Shown here in pieces: positions 25,826 through 35,450 of a stretch of DNA of 64,000 bases. Position numbers and translations under genes: made by a program. The stretch covers positions 186,001 through 250,000 of the forward strand of contig JACPVS010000010.1 of NCBI GenBank assembly GCA_016197365.1, written 5' to 3'. The stretch comes from Mycolicibacterium cosmeticum (GTDB lineage: Bacteria; Actinomycetota; Actinomycetes; Mycobacteriales; Mycobacteriaceae). Position 1 is the first letter of the stretch; each line of letters begins with the position of its first letter. The notes beneath the pieces were generated by a model. It did no database searches, was not told where the DNA came from, and saw only the letters and a program-made list of their open reading frames with translations.

Positions 25826-26802
25826 GCCAGCCAACCGGCGACGTCGGCCGCCCAGTAGGTGAGCACGATGTCCGCCCCTGCCCGCCGGATACCGACCAGG
25901 GACTCCAGCGCCGAAGCCTGCAGATCGATCCAACCGTTGGCCGCCGCGGCGCAGATCATCGAGTACTCGCCGGAGATCTGATAGGCCGCCACCGGCACCG
26001 GGGAGATGTCCGCGGCTGCCCGCACCACATCGAGATAGCTCATCGCCGGTTTGACCATCACGATGTCGGCGCCTTCGTCGATATCGAGTTCGATCTCGTG
26101 CACGGCCTCGCGGGCATTGCCCGGATCCTGCTGATAGGTGCGCCGGTCCCCCACCAGGCTGGAGGACACCGCCTCGCGGAAAGGGCCGTAGAACGCCGAG
26201 GCGAACTTCGCCGCGTAGGCCAGGATCGCGACGTCCTCGTGCCCGGCTTCGTCCAGGCCGTCCCGGATGGCCGCCACCTGACCGTCCATCATCCCGCTCG
26301 GACCGACCACGTGCGCACCCGAATGCGCTTGGGCCACAGCAAGCTTCACGTACTGGTCATTGGTGGCGTCGTTGTCGACCAGGCCGTGCGCATCGACGAT
26401 GCCGCAGTGCCCGTGGTCGGTGAACTCGTCCAGGCAGGTATCGGCCATCAGCACGGTGGCATCACCGAGATCTGCGGCCAGATCCCGCAGCGCCACGTTC
26501 AGGATGCCGTCGGGGTCCACGCCCACCGAACCCGTCGGATCCTTGTCCCCGTCGCGGGGAACCCCGAACAACATCAGCCCGCCGACCCCGGCGGCCACCG
26601 CGTCGGCGGCCGCGCGGCGCAACGAATCACGGGTGTGCTGAACGACTCCCGGCATGGACGCTATCGGGTGAGGCTCCGAGATGCCGTCGGCGACGAACAT
26701 CGGCAGCACCAGATGCCTTGGCTCCAAGGTGGTTTGCGCCACCAGTCGACGGATGGCCGGGGTGGATCGCAGCCGACGCGGCCGATGCCGTGGAAAAGAC
26801 AC
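25822..26802 (-). CDS. hemB: Delta-aminolevulinic acid dehydratase (porphobilinogen synthase)
   Basis: A GTG at 26802 (MSFPRHRPRRLRSTPAIRRL) gives 326 residues, the family length; GGAG lies about 8-11 bases upstream. The enzyme joins two 5-aminolevulinates into porphobilinogen. Marks: the metal-binding cysteine cluster LMADTCLDEFTDHGHCGIVD, the first Schiff-base lysine in AYAAKFASAFYGPFREA, and the second in DIVMVKPAMSYLDVV. Located downstream of hemD with a 14-bp gap. The order hemA-hemC-hemD-hemB is that of actinobacteria. Upstream in-frame codons run into hemD and are not used. Confidence 0.96.
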   Translation of the reverse strand: MSFPRHRPRRLRSTPAIRRLVAQTTLEPRHLVLPMFVADGISEPHPIASMPGVVQHTRDSLRRAAADAVAAGVGGLMLFGVPRDGDKDPTGSVGVDPDGILNVALRDLAADLGDATVLMADTCLDEFTDHGHCGIVDAHGLVDNDATNDQYVKLAVAQAHSGAHVVGPSGMMDGQVAAIRDGLDEAGHEDVAILAYAAKFASAFYGPFREAVSSSLVGDRRTYQQDPGNAREAVHEIELDIDEGADIVMVKPAMSYLDVVRAAADISPVPVAAYQISGEYSMICAAAANGWIDLQASALESLVGIRRAGADIVLTYWAADVAGWLA

Positions 26803-26816
26803 AGGAAGGACTCCGC

Positions 26817-28487
26817 TTAGCGCCTGCGGCTCTTCTTGCGCGGCGGCGGCAGCGCACCTTCGGCACGCAACCGGGCGGCATGCTCGGCGAGCGCCTCCAC
26901 CAGCGGGCCCACCGCGGCCGTCTCCGGCTGCACATCCACGCGCAGACCGAATTCCGCTGCGGTCTCGGCCGTCTTGGGACCGATACACGCCACGATGGTC
27001 CGGGCGTGCGGCTTGCCGGCGATACCGACCAGGTTACGGACGGTGGAGCTCGAGGTGAAGCAGACCGCGTCGAAACCACCGGTCTTGATCATCTCGCGGG
27101 TGTGCGCCGGCGGCGGGGCGGCACGCACCGTCCGGTAGGCCGTGACGTCCTCGATCTCCCAGCCACGTTCACGCAGACCCTCGGCCAGCGTCTCGGTGGC
27201 GATGTCGGCCCGCGGCAGCAGGACGCGGTTCACCGGGTCGAAGATGTCGTCGTACTCCGGGAACTCGTCGAGCAGACCGAGCGACGACTGCTCGCCGACG
27301 GGCACCAGTTCGGGGTTGATCCCGAAGGCGCGCACCCGATCGGCGGTGGCCTGACCGACACATGCGATCTTCACACCGGAGAAGGCCCGGGCGTCCAGAC
27401 CGAACTCGTTGAACTTGTCCCACACCGCACGCACGGCGTTGGTGGAGGTGAACACCACCCACTGGAACCGGCCGTCCACCAAACCCTTCACGGCCCTTTC
27501 CATCTGGGCCGGGCTGCGGGGCGGCTCGACGGCGATGGTGGGAACCTCGACCGGAAGTGCGCCGTGGCCGACCAGCTTGTCGCTCATCTCGCCGGCCTGA
27601 TCCTTGGTGCGCGGGACCAGCACGGTCCAGCCGTACAGGGCCCGGCTCTCCCACCAGTTCAGCTTGGCGCGGTTGGCGACGGTCTTGCCGATGGTGACCA
27701 CCAGCGGACCCGCCAGCGGGCCCGGAGTGCCACCGATGATCTCGGCGGCCTGCTGAATTGCTTTGTCGCCCAAGCCCGAAAGCGTGGTCTCGACCGAATG
27801 CTGCTGGCAGGTGGTGCCGTTCGCGGTGACCACGGCGGGGGTGCCGTCGGACAGGCCGTACTCGATGAGCGTGCGAGCGGCGTCGGGCAGGTGCGATGCC
27901 GTGGCGTGCAGGATCAGCGGGCCGGGGGCCGCGGCCAGCGCCGCCCAGTCCACGTCACCGCGCACATCGGCGACGGTGTGTGACGAGCCCAGCGGCAGGC
28001 CCGCGTAGGTCGGCACCGCGGTGGTGTCCGGCAGGCCGGGCACGATCTCGAAGTTCAGGTGGGTGCGGGCCAGCGTGTTGACCTCGGTGATGACCGAATC
28101 GACCGACAGCGGATCACCGGCCACCAGGCGCACCACGTCGATGCCGTGGCGGGCCTCGTTGGCCAGTGTCTTGGCGACCTCGGCGGCATCGCCCAGCGCG
28201 GGCCGCACGTCGGGACCGCCGGGGATGATCGCGGGCACCGGCTCCGTGGTGCCGTCGGTGGTCACCGTTGCGGCCTCGGGCTGCGGGCCGGACGGCGGCG
28301 GCAGTTCGGCTCCGACCAGCGCCAGCACCGCGTCGGGTACGTCGGGGTCGGTGAACACCAGCGCGGCGTTTGTCAACACCGTCCGCGCCCGGCTGGTCAA
28401 CAGACCGGGGTCACCCGGTCCGGAACCCACAAAGGTGATGCGGCCGGGCTTGGTCTTGCGGCCTCGGGTCGCTGCGTGCCCAGTCAT
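26817..28487 (-). CDS. hemD: Fused uroporphyrinogen III methylase-like / uroporphyrinogen III synthase
   Basis: 556 residues. N-terminal half is a SUMT-type tetrapyrrole methylase: [20 protein letters not shown] (P-loop), [36 protein letters not shown]-terminal half (from about residue 275) is a HemD domain: [58 protein letters not shown]. It therefore closes and inverts hydroxymethylbilane to uroporphyrinogen III and may also methylate it toward siroheme or cobalamin. This fusion is typical of mycobacteria (Rv0511). A basic end ([10 protein letters not shown]) is present. Its start overlaps hemC by four bases. Confidence 0.93.
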   Translation of the reverse strand: MTGHAATRGRKTKPGRITFVGSGPGDPGLLTSRARTVLTNAALVFTDPDVPDAVLALVGAELPPPSGPQPEAATVTTDGTTEPVPAIIPGGPDVRPALGDAAEVAKTLANEARHGIDVVRLVAGDPLSVDSVITEVNTLARTHLNFEIVPGLPDTTAVPTYAGLPLGSSHTVADVRGDVDWAALAAAPGPLILHATASHLPDAARTLIEYGLSDGTPAVVTANGTTCQQHSVETTLSGLGDKAIQQAAEIIGGTPGPLAGPLVVTIGKTVANRAKLNWWESRALYGWTVLVPRTKDQAGEMSDKLVGHGALPVEVPTIAVEPPRSPAQMERAVKGLVDGRFQWVVFTSTNAVRAVWDKFNEFGLDARAFSGVKIACVGQATADRVRAFGINPELVPVGEQSSLGLLDEFPEYDDIFDPVNRVLLPRADIATETLAEGLRERGWEIEDVTAYRTVRAAPPPAHTREMIKTGGFDAVCFTSSSTVRNLVGIAGKPHARTIVACIGPKTAETAAEFGLRVDVQPETAAVGPLVEALAEHAARLRAEGALPPPRKKSRRR

Positions 28488-29419
28488 CTGTCACTCCGCT
28501 CAATTGCCAACAGGTCTCGTGCACCCAGCTCGAACATCTCCGCGGCCACCGAGAGCCCCAGCTCCCGTGCCCGCTCGGGCGACCCGATGCCGGACGCACG
28601 GATCACGTCAGATCCGTCCAGCGCCGCCACGCAGCCGCGCAGCGACAGCTCTTCGAAGACCCGGCCTTCCTCGTCGATGGACTCGACCACTTCCGCGATC
28701 GCACCCACCGGCGCGGAACACCCCGCCTCCAGTTCGGCGAGCAGGGCTCGTTCGGCGGTGACCGCTGCGCGGGTGTCGGCGTCGTCCAACTCCGCCAGCA
28801 CCGCGGCAAGGTCTGTGTCGCGTGCGCGGCATTCCACCGCGAGCGCGCCCTGAGCCGGTGCCGGCAACATCTGCACCGGTTCCAGGGACTCGGAGACATC
28901 GGCCAGCCGTCCGATGCGGGCGAGGCCCGCTCGGGCGACGACGACGCCGTCGAGATCACCGCTACTTACCCTGTTCAACCTGGTGTCTAGGTTGCCTCGT
29001 AGGGGGCGGATTTCCAAACCGAGACCCAGTGCTCTAAGCTGCGCCGCCCGGCGCGGGCTCGACGTGCCGATCACCGAGCCGGCCGGCAACTCACCCAGCA
29101 CCAGTCCGTCGCGGGCCACCAGGGCATCCCGGGCGTCCTCGCGGCGCGGGATCGCGGCGATCACGAAGCGTTCATCTGGAGCGGTCGGCAAATCCTTGTA
29201 GGAATGAACGCAGACGTCGACCTTGTCGCTCGCCAAGGCCTCGCGCAGCGCGGCGGTGAACACCCCGACACCGATCTCGGCCACCGGGGCGTGCGACCGG
29301 TCGCCCTCGGTGCTGATGATCACCAGCTCGGCGGGATGTCCCAGCGCAATCAGGGCGTCGCGGATGGTGCCGGCCTGGGTGGTCGCCAGCAGGCTACCCC
29401 GGGTGCCGATCCGGATCAC
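28484..29419 (-). CDS. hemC: Porphobilinogen deaminase (hydroxymethylbilane synthase)
   Basis: 311 residues, the family length. It polymerises four porphobilinogens into hydroxymethylbilane on a dipyrromethane cofactor bound to the cysteine in [19 protein letters not shown]. Other marks: [39 protein letters not shown] with the catalytic aspartate region, [15 protein letters not shown] and the arginine-rich [14 protein letters not shown]. Overlaps both hemD and hemA by four bases, giving translational coupling. All expected residues are present. Equivalent to Rv0510. Confidence 0.96.
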   Translation of the reverse strand: MIRIGTRGSLLATTQAGTIRDALIALGHPAELVIISTEGDRSHAPVAEIGVGVFTAALREALASDKVDVCVHSYKDLPTAPDERFVIAAIPRREDARDALVARDGLVLGELPAGSVIGTSSPRRAAQLRALGLGLEIRPLRGNLDTRLNRVSSGDLDGVVVARAGLARIGRLADVSESLEPVQMLPAPAQGALAVECRARDTDLAAVLAELDDADTRAAVTAERALLAELEAGCSAPVGAIAEVVESIDEEGRVFEELSLRGCVAALDGSDVIRASGIGSPERARELGLSVAAEMFELGARDLLAIERSDR

Positions 29420-30762
29420 TGATTCTCGTTTTCGGTTGCGATCAAAGGCAATTCGCCGCCCGACACCGCGTCGACGGCTTGCGGGTCGAGCTCGAACAGT
29501 TCACGCAGGGCCTCGGCATAGCTGTCGCCACCGGGTGCCCCGGCCAGCTGCTTGACCCGCACCGTGGGGGCGTGCAGCAGCTTGTCGACGACGCGCCGCA
29601 CCGTGCGGGCGACCTCGTCCCGATGGGCGGTGTCGAGCCCGGGCAGCCGGTTGTCCAGCCGCAGCAGTTCGGCCTCGACCACGTCGGCGGCACGCTGCCG
29701 CAGCGCAGTCACCGTCGGGGTGACCTCGGCCATCCGCTGGCTGGCCAGGTACTGGGCAACCTCGTTGGCGACGATGGCGCGGGCCGCTTCGGCGTCCGAC
29801 GCGGCGCCGCGGGAGGCGGGCTCACGCTGGATCCGGTCCATGTCGATGACGTGCACACCGGGAAGTCCGGCGACGGCGAGATCGACGTCGCGCGGCATCC
29901 CGAGGTCGCAGATCACCAGCGGCCGGTCCCCGGAACGCGCGGCCAGAGCGTGGTGCACGTCGGCCAGCGACACCACCGGGCGCACCGCGCCTGTGCTGCT
30001 CATCACCACGTCGGCGTCGACGAGGACCGTCGAGATGTCCTCGAGCACATGGGCATGGGCCTCGACACCGAGTTCGGCGATGTTGTCGGCCAGCCGGCGG
30101 GCCCGCGGTAGCGAGCGGTTGATCACGTCGATGCGTTCCACGCCGGCCCGCACCAGATGCTTGGCGGCCAGCGCGCCCATCGAGCCGGCCCCGATCACCG
30201 TGGCCGTCTTGCCGACCAATCCGTCCGGCAGCAGGCGCTTGGTGGCCATGTCCAGCGAGACCGAGACCACCGACGCGCCCGCGCTGTCGATTCCGGTCTC
30301 CGAGTGCACTCGCTTACCGACCGACAGCGCCCGCTGGGACAGTTCGTGCAAGGTGCGGCCGACGGTGTGGTTGGCCTCGGCGGAGGCGTAGGCGCGGCGG
30401 ACCTGGCCCAGCACCTGCTGCTCGCCGATCACCAGCGAATCGAGGCCGCTGGTCACCGCGAACAGGTGCTCGACGGCGGCTTCGGCGTACCGGACGTAGG
30501 CGTATTTGGTGAGGTCGTTGAGCCCCATCCCGCAGTGCTCCGAGAGCACCTGCCCGATCACCGACAGGCCACCGTGGAACGCCTCGACCACCGCGTAGAC
30601 CTCGACCCGGTTGCACGTCGAGAGCACCATGGCCTCGGTCACCAGGGAGGACTGCAGGACCTGATCGATGATCTTGGCCTGATCGGACTCATCGGTGCTC
30701 AACTGCTCAAGCACGGATACCGGCGCGCTACGGTGCGAAACCCCGAATAGCAATACGCTCAC
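29416..30762 (-). CDS. hemA: Glutamyl-tRNA reductase
   Basis: A GTG at 30762 ([20 protein letters not shown]) gives 448 residues. It reduces glutamyl-tRNA(Glu) to glutamate-1-semialdehyde, the first step of the C5 heme pathway, feeding HemL. Marks: catalytic cysteine in [38 protein letters not shown], the NADPH-binding [20 protein letters not shown], and [20 protein letters not shown]. First gene of the hemACDB operon. Its leader contains two copies of a 16-bp repeat (30785-30831). The longer reading to 30849 would translate those repeats and is rejected. Confidence 0.95.
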   Translation of the reverse strand: MSVLLFGVSHRSAPVSVLEQLSTDESDQAKIIDQVLQSSLVTEAMVLSTCNRVEVYAVVEAFHGGLSVIGQVLSEHCGMGLNDLTKYAYVRYAEAAVEHLFAVTSGLDSLVIGEQQVLGQVRRAYASAEANHTVGRTLHELSQRALSVGKRVHSETGIDSAGASVVSVSLDMATKRLLPDGLVGKTATVIGAGSMGALAAKHLVRAGVERIDVINRSLPRARRLADNIAELGVEAHAHVLEDISTVLVDADVVMSSTGAVRPVVSLADVHHALAARSGDRPLVICDLGMPRDVDLAVAGLPGVHVIDMDRIQREPASRGAASDAEAARAIVANEVAQYLASQRMAEVTPTVTALRQRAADVVEAELLRLDNRLPGLDTAHRDEVARTVRRVVDKLLHAPTVRVKQLAGAPGGDSYAEALRELFELDPQAVDAVSGGELPLIATENENQ

Positions 30763-30784
30763 GGCATCATCACCCTTGACACTT

Positions 30785-30831
30785 CCCGTCGCTTCGCTCG
30801 TCCAGGACGGTTCTACCCGTCGCTTCGCTCG
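30785..30831 (-). repeat. Two 16-bp direct repeats in the hemA leader sharing the NRPS repeat core
   Basis: CCCGTCGCTTCGCTCG occurs exactly at 30785-30800 and 30816-30831 (31-bp period). Read on the minus strand each is CGAGCGAAGCGACGGG, containing GAGCGAAGCGAC, the same 12-bp core that occurs in the KS-domain repeat at 14689-14760. This suggests a small dispersed element. Being between the hemA promoter region and start codon, both copies would be transcribed. Confidence 0.8.
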
Positions 30832-30849
30832 CCCGGTACCGGGGTCCAA

Positions 30850-30877
30850 AGTATCCGTTTACCAGCCGTGCTACCAA
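30850..30877 (-). promoter_or_regulatory. Candidate hemA promoter
   Basis: On the minus strand TTGGTA (30877-30872) and GATACT (30855-30850) are separated by 16 bp. This would place transcription start near 30843 and give a leader of about 80 bases containing the two repeats. The match to the mycobacterial -10 consensus is only fair, so this is a suggestion. Confidence 0.25.
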
Positions 30878-30903
30878 ATTCGCCGTAACGGTTCGGTGCA
30901 TAG

Positions 30904-31191
30904 TCAGCGGACGGCGACGTCGGCGCGCAGTCGCTCCTCGTCCACCTCCCAGTAACTGTGCTCGACACCGTCGAGCAGCACCACCGGAACCCGGTCCCCG
31001 AACTCGGCGCGCAGCGTGGGGTCCCCGGCGGCCGCGGCGGCGTCGATGTCGGTCGCCTTCCACGTGAAGCCCAACTCGTCCGCCAGCTTGGCCAGGGTTC
31101 GCGCCGCACGTTCACAGATGCTGCACCCGGCGCGGGTGAGCAACACCACCTCATGGTCCACACCACCAGTATCGGCGGCGGGTCCCGACAT
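30904..31191 (-). CDS. Glutaredoxin-like thiol protein (Rv0508-like)
   Basis: 95 residues from ATG 31191, or 85 from GTG 31161 ([20 protein letters not shown]), which is equally plausible and leaves more room for the divergent promoter. The thioredoxin-fold active site is [20 protein letters not shown] (CXXC: C-S-I-C), followed by the cis-proline segment [19 protein letters not shown]. Probably a small mycoredoxin- or glutaredoxin-type reductase; the C-terminal glutathione-binding pattern is weak, as expected in a mycothiol user. The gene is 142 bp upstream of hemA on the same strand and may share regulation with it. Confidence 0.8.
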   Translation of the reverse strand: MSGPAADTGGVDHEVVLLTRAGCSICERAARTLAKLADELGFTWKATDIDAAAAAGDPTLRAEFGDRVPVVLLDGVEHSYWEVDEERLRADVAVR

Positions 31192-31211
31192 CCGTGACTT
31201 AGGGTTGTCTG

Positions 31212-32093
31212 GTGTCCGAGTCCGGTGCCGACGATATCGACGGGGTCGACAGTGCCCTCGAGGACGCGTCGGTGCTGGCCGGGGAGGCCAGCGCCGAAAT
31301 CGCCCTCACCCCGCCCCCACCGCCGCCGCCGGATCTGACCGCGGCCGCGTTCTTCGACGTCGACAACACCCTGGTACACGGTTCGTCGCTGGTGCACTTC
31401 GCCCGCGGCCTGGCCGCGCGCAAGTACTTCACCTATCAGGACATCCTCGGAATCGTCTACGCGCAGGCCAAGTTCCAGTTCACCGGCAAGGAGAACAGCG
31501 ACGACGTCGCGGCCGGGCGGCGCAAGGCGCTGGCCTTCATCGAGGGTCGTTCCACCGCCGAGTTGGCTGCCCTCGGCGAGCAGATCTACGACGAGATCAT
31601 CGCCGACAAGATCTGGCCGGGAACCCGCGAGCTGGCCCAGATGCATCTGGATGCCGGCCAGCAGGTGTGGCTGGTCACCGCGACGCCCTACGAGCTGGCG
31701 GCCACCATCGCCACCCGGCTCGGCCTGACCGGCGCGCTGGGCACCGTCGCCGAATCCGTCGACGGAGTGTTCACCGGCCGGCTCGTCGGCGACATCCTGC
31801 ACGGCCCGGGCAAAGCGCACGCGGTCCGCTCGCTGGCCATCCGGGAAGGCCTCAACCTGCGGCGCTGCACCGCATACTCGGACAGCTTCAACGACGTCCC
31901 GATGCTGTCGCTGGTCGGCACCGCGGTGGCGATCAACCCCGACGCCGCGCTGCGCGACGTTGCCCGGGAGCGTGGCTGGGAGATCCGCGACTTCCGCACC
32001 GCACGCAAGGCGGCCCGGATCGGCGTGCCATCCGCGCTGGCCCTGGGGGCGGTGGGCGGGGCGCTCGCGGCGGTCGCGTCCCGCCGCCGCTGA
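31212..32093 (+). CDS. serB1: HAD-IB family phosphatase, SerB1-like
   Basis: A GTG at 31212 gives 293 residues. After a disordered acidic N-terminus with a run of seven prolines ([10 protein letters not shown]) comes the HAD core: [20 protein letters not shown] (nucleophile aspartate in DVDNT), [20 protein letters not shown] (motif II Thr), [14 protein letters not shown] (motif III Lys) and [20 protein letters not shown] (motif IV). The family includes phosphoserine phosphatases and phospholipid phosphatases; M. tuberculosis Rv0505c is annotated SerB1. The C-terminal ~25 residues ([20 protein letters not shown]) form a hydrophobic tail that could anchor it in the membrane. True substrate uncertain. 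Confidence 0.85.
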   Translation: MSESGADDIDGVDSALEDASVLAGEASAEIALTPPPPPPPDLTAAAFFDVDNTLVHGSSLVHFARGLAARKYFTYQDILGIVYAQAKFQFTGKENSDDVAAGRRKALAFIEGRSTAELAALGEQIYDEIIADKIWPGTRELAQMHLDAGQQVWLVTATPYELAATIATRLGLTGALGTVAESVDGVFTGRLVGDILHGPGKAHAVRSLAIREGLNLRRCTAYSDSFNDVPMLSLVGTAVAINPDAALRDVARERGWEIRDFRTARKAARIGVPSALALGAVGGALAAVASRRR

Positions 32094-32107
32094 TAAGCTC
32101 TGCCGCC

Positions 32108-32635
32108 ATGGGCATTGCGGACAACATCGTCGGGACGCACTTCCGCTCCCCCGACTTTTTCGAGGTGGGCCGGGAGAAAGTCCGGGAATTCGCCAACGCC
32201 GTGCAGGATTTCCACCCGACGCACCACTCCGAGGACGCCGCGACCGAGGCCGGGCACGACACCATCGTCGCCTCGCTGACCTTCCTGGCCGTGGCCGGCC
32301 GCCGGGTCCAGCTCGAGTTGTTCGACAACTTCGACATACCGGTCAATCTGGAGCGCGTGCTGCACCGGGACCAGAAGCTGATCTTCCACCGGCCCATCAA
32401 GGTCGGCGACAAACTGTGGTTCGACTCCTACCTGGACTCGGTGATCGAGTCCCACGGCACGGTGATCTGCGAGGTCCGGGCCGAGGTGACCGACGACGCC
32501 GGGGCGCCGGTGGCCACCAGCATCGTCACCATGCTGGGCGAAGCGGCGATCGACGAGGCCAACGAGATGAGCGCGCAGATCGCCGCCGCCCGCGACGCGG
32601 CGATCGCGAAGATGGTCGCCGGCCAGAAAGGCTGA
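32108..32635 (+). CDS. MaoC-like hotdog dehydratase N-domain protein (Rv0504c-like)
   Basis: 175 residues with the hotdog FAS1-type dehydratase N-terminal fold: [60 protein letters not shown] and [20 protein letters not shown]. It resembles HadA/HadC of the mycolic acid hydratase complex and Rv0504c. It lacks an obvious catalytic Asp-His pair of MaoC, as expected if it needs a partner subunit. Partner not in this window. It follows the SerB1-like gene by 14 bp on the same strand, so the two may be co-transcribed. Confidence 0.78.
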   Translation: MGIADNIVGTHFRSPDFFEVGREKVREFANAVQDFHPTHHSEDAATEAGHDTIVASLTFLAVAGRRVQLELFDNFDIPVNLERVLHRDQKLIFHRPIKVGDKLWFDSYLDSVIESHGTVICEVRAEVTDDAGAPVATSIVTMLGEAAIDEANEMSAQIAAARDAAIAKMVAGQKG

Positions 32636-32645
32636 CGGCCGGTAA

Positions 32646-33710
32646 CTAGCCGAGGAAGGTGTTCCGGCGGCCGGCCAGCAGCTGATAGAGGGTGTGCTGG
32701 ATGGTCTCCCGCACATGGTCGGTCAGCTCGAAGGTCACCATCGGATCCTCGGAGGCACCCTCCTCGTACCCCTCGGTGGAGATGGGTTCGCCGAACTGGA
32801 TGTGCCATTTCGACGGCAACGGCACCACACCGAGCGGACCCGCCAGCGGGAACAGCGGCGTCACCGGGAAGTAGGGCAGCCCGAACAGTCGGGCCAGCAG
32901 CTTGATGTCGCCGATCTTGGGGTAGATCTCCTCGGACCCGACGATCGAGCACGGCACGATGGGCACCTGCGCCCGCAGGGCCGCCGACACGAATCCGCCG
33001 CGACCGAAGCGCTGCAGTTTATAGCGGTCCTTGAACGGTTTACCGAGACCCTTGAAGCCCTCCGGGAACACCGCGGTCAATTCACCCGCGGCCAGCAGCC
33101 GGTGTGCGTCGGAGGTGCACGCGACGGTGTGGCCCGCCTTGCGCGCGGCCTGCCCGACGACGGGCAGGTCGAACACCAGGTCGGCGGCCAGCAGTCGCAG
33201 GTCGCGGTTGAGCGGGTGATGGTCGTGCACGGCCACCGAGGCCATCAGACCGTCGAACGGCAGCACGCCGGCATGGTTGGCCACTATCAGGGCGGCGCCG
33301 TCGAGCGGAAGATTTTCGATCCCGCTGACCTCAACGCGGAACCACGACTTGAAAAACACTCGCAGTAAAGGCATTACGACCGAGTTGGTCAGATGCGGGT
33401 CGAAGCCGAACTCGTCGACGGTGTAGTCACCGGTCATCCGTTTGGTGACGAAATCGGCGATTGCCGTGATGGCCCTGGACAGTTCGTTGGGAGTGTCCTG
33501 CTCATCGCCTGTTACGGCGCCGCGGTGCTGGTCGATCTCCCGGACGACCGCGGCGATCTGCTCGGCCGAGGCGCGGGTACCAGGATCCGTCAGCAGTGAG
33601 GGATGTCGGCGGGCGCTGTCCGCGCGCTGCGCGGCCCTGCGCTGCGCTGCTGCCGAACGACCCGAATTCGAGTGCAGCGGAATCACTTTGGCTTTTGATT
33701 CACCCGACAC
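32646..33710 (-). CDS. 1-acylglycerol-phosphate acyltransferase-like protein (Rv0502-like)
   Basis: 354 residues. A basic N-terminus precedes the PlsC-type domain: ALIVANHAGVLPFDGLMASV (catalytic histidine block), LTAVFPEGFKGLGKPFKDR (PEG motif), RGGFVSAALRAQVPIVPCSI and a final LPSKWHIQFGEPISTEG. It likely acylates a glycerolipid or lysophospholipid at the inner membrane. The His-to-Asp spacing (NHAG..PFD) is longer than the classical HX4D, which is usual in this mycobacterial subgroup. It is convergent with the MaoC-like gene and follows the GalE2-like gene by 48 bp. Confidence 0.82.
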   Translation of the reverse strand: MSGESKAKVIPLHSNSGRSAAAQRRAAQRADSARRHPSLLTDPGTRASAEQIAAVVREIDQHRGAVTGDEQDTPNELSRAITAIADFVTKRMTGDYTVDEFGFDPHLTNSVVMPLLRVFFKSWFRVEVSGIENLPLDGAALIVANHAGVLPFDGLMASVAVHDHHPLNRDLRLLAADLVFDLPVVGQAARKAGHTVACTSDAHRLLAAGELTAVFPEGFKGLGKPFKDRYKLQRFGRGGFVSAALRAQVPIVPCSIVGSEEIYPKIGDIKLLARLFGLPYFPVTPLFPLAGPLGVVPLPSKWHIQFGEPISTEGYEEGASEDPMVTFELTDHVRETIQHTLYQLLAGRRNTFLG

Positions 33711-33758
33711 GTCGCTACCTTCTCCCCGCCCCGGTTGGAGTGTCCGACCCGCCTGACG

Positions 33759-34847
33759 CTAACGTCCCCATCGCTGCGCAACAGAAGTGGCCCGGCTCTC
33801 CACTGAGCGTACCCACTTCGGGTCGATGATCGGCGTCAATCCACGGCCACGCACGTAGTCGTCGAATGCCTCCACAGTCGTCCACTTCGGGCTGTAGCCT
33901 AAGTCGTTGCGCATGCGCGCGGTGTCCATGACCCGGCCATAACTCAAGTAGTTCAACTGCTCGCGATCGAGCTCAGTGTAACTGGTTGCACGCCTCAGCG
34001 AATCGACGACTTGGAGCGCCGAACGCGGTACCGGCAGTGCCACCCGTCCGGACCGGCGGATGGCCTGGCTCATCATGATGATGCCCGAGCCGCCGACGTT
34101 GAAGGTGCCCGCGCGGCCGGCCATGGTGGCGCGTTCCAGAATGCCGAGCGCATCCTGCTCGTGCAGGAGCTGCAGACGTGCGTCGTGACCGAGCACCGAG
34201 GGCACCACCGGACCGGCCAGATACCGGGACAGGGCGGTGTCCATCGCCGGGCCGATCATGTTGGCCAACCGCAGGATGGTCAGCGCGATGTCGGGCCGTC
34301 GCCTGGCCAGGCCACGCGCGTACCCCTCGATGTCGATGCTGTCGCGGGCGAAGCCCTCCCCGAGGGGCCGGCGTGCGCTGCCGTCCTCGGTGAACAGCAC
34401 CGGATCCCGAGCGCTCGCCCCGTACACCTCCGAGGTGGACTTGAGCACCACCCGCCGCACGGTCGGAGCCTTCTGACATGCCGCGAACAACTGGATCGCG
34501 CCCATGACGTTGAGCTCTTTGAGAGTGGCCCTGCCACCGGCGCGCGGCGCATAGGACGCCGCCGCGGCATGCACGACGGTGTCGACGTTGCCGTTACGGA
34601 TGACCTTGGCGATGAAGGGGTTGCGGATGTCGGCGCGGACGAATTCCGCGCGCCCCATCCGCCGCAACAGATCCTTGCTCGGAGCGATGGCGTCGACCGC
34701 GATGACGTGGTCGATCGCCGGATTCTGGGCAAGGCGCGCCGTCAGGTAACCACCGAGAAACCGGCACGCACCGGTGACCAGCACCACCTTGGGGTGGTGC
34801 GTGGCGTCCCTGGTGTCATTGCCGTCGCCGGATCCCTGCGTATCCAT
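33759..34847 (-). CDS. NAD-dependent epimerase/dehydratase (GalE2-like, Rv0501)
   Basis: 362 residues. The Rossmann motif is VVLVTGACRFLGGYLTARLA, then DHVIAVDAIAPSKDLLRRMG, VVHAAAASYAPRAGGRATL and KSTSEVYGASARDPVLF where a YXXXK motif would sit; here the tyrosine of EVYG is not followed by the usual lysine at +4 (VYGASARD), so catalysis as a true epimerase is doubtful. RPLGEGFARDSIDIEGYARG continues the domain. Annotated as UDP-glucose 4-epimerase-like in M. tuberculosis, but substrate is unproven. Lies upstream of the PlsC-like gene on the same strand. Confidence 0.75.
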   Translation of the reverse strand: MDTQGSGDGNDTRDATHHPKVVLVTGACRFLGGYLTARLAQNPAIDHVIAVDAIAPSKDLLRRMGRAEFVRADIRNPFIAKVIRNGNVDTVVHAAAASYAPRAGGRATLKELNVMGAIQLFAACQKAPTVRRVVLKSTSEVYGASARDPVLFTEDGSARRPLGEGFARDSIDIEGYARGLARRRPDIALTILRLANMIGPAMDTALSRYLAGPVVPSVLGHDARLQLLHEQDALGILERATMAGRAGTFNVGGSGIIMMSQAIRRSGRVALPVPRSALQVVDSLRRATSYTELDREQLNYLSYGRVMDTARMRNDLGYSPKWTTVEAFDDYVRGRGLTPIIDPKWVRSVESRATSVAQRWGR

Positions 34848-34874
34848 CGGGCGAGCCTACCGAGAAGCTAGAAG

Positions 34875-34976
34875 CTACTTACCGAGTTTTCTGCGCTGAA
34901 CCCGCGTACGGCGAAGCAGCTTGCGGTGCTTCTTCTTCGACATGCGCTTACGCCGCTTCTTGATAACTGAACCCAT
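34875..34976 (-). CDS. Small ribosomal protein bL37 (AURKAIP1/COX24 type)
   Basis: An ATG at 34976 encodes 33 residues: [20 protein letters not shown] followed by [13 protein letters not shown]. This very basic sequence with the [14 protein letters not shown] core is the actinobacterial bL37 protein, bound to the large ribosomal subunit (Rv0500B in M. tuberculosis). The bases just upstream read GGAG at the proper distance. It lies between the HTH gene and the epimerase gene, as in other mycobacteria. Short length is normal. Confidence 0.9.
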
Positions 34977-35078
34977 GAACTCCGCTACCTACGAAAAATG
35001 AAGGAACTGACCGGCCTACTTTACCCAGGAGACCGGTGAATGAAGAAAACGCGTCCTGCCCGCGAAGGCAGAGCTACT

Positions 35079-35309
35079 TCAGCCTGCGCTGAAGTACGAC
35101 GTCTCCAAGAGGTCGTGAACCGCCTTCGCGTGGACGCGGAACGACCGTCCGACCCGCACCGCCGGCAGTTCGCCGTTGTGCACCAGTCGGTAAACCGTCA
35201 TCTTGCTGACCCGCATCAGGCTGGCCACTTCGGCAACGGTCAAAAATTGAGCTTTAGGCTGGCCATCGCCAGCCGAATCCCGCGCCGATGGCCCGTTCAT
35301 TGACGTCAT
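35079..35309 (-). CDS. BldC-like helix-turn-helix DNA-binding protein (Rv0500A-like)
   Basis: 76 residues. A MerR/excisionase-type winged HTH covers QFLTVAEVASLMRVSKMTVY and RLVHNGELPAVRVGRSFRVH; the end LLETSYFSAG is a known conserved tail of the mycobacterial form. It is the family of Streptomyces BldC, which binds direct repeats cooperatively. Located upstream of bL37 on the same strand. The 140 bp upstream, before proC, contain its promoter but I could not assign hexamers. Confidence 0.88.
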   Translation of the reverse strand: MTSMNGPSARDSAGDGQPKAQFLTVAEVASLMRVSKMTVYRLVHNGELPAVRVGRSFRVHAKAVHDLLETSYFSAG

Positions 35310-35450
35310 CGCAACCCAATCCTTAAGGCACGGCCAGTTCCAGCGGCTTCCCCACCGTTGGCACGAACGCGTGCATACACGAGGAGAATAGCGTGGCCAT
35401 TGGGGTTATTGCGACGGGTGTGGGGTAATCCGTCCGAAATTCCTGAATTA

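Noticed and set aside
30840..30905. Rex- or other redox-regulator operator before hemA
   Set aside because: No TTGTGAA-type inverted repeat is present. Only a weak candidate promoter could be supported.
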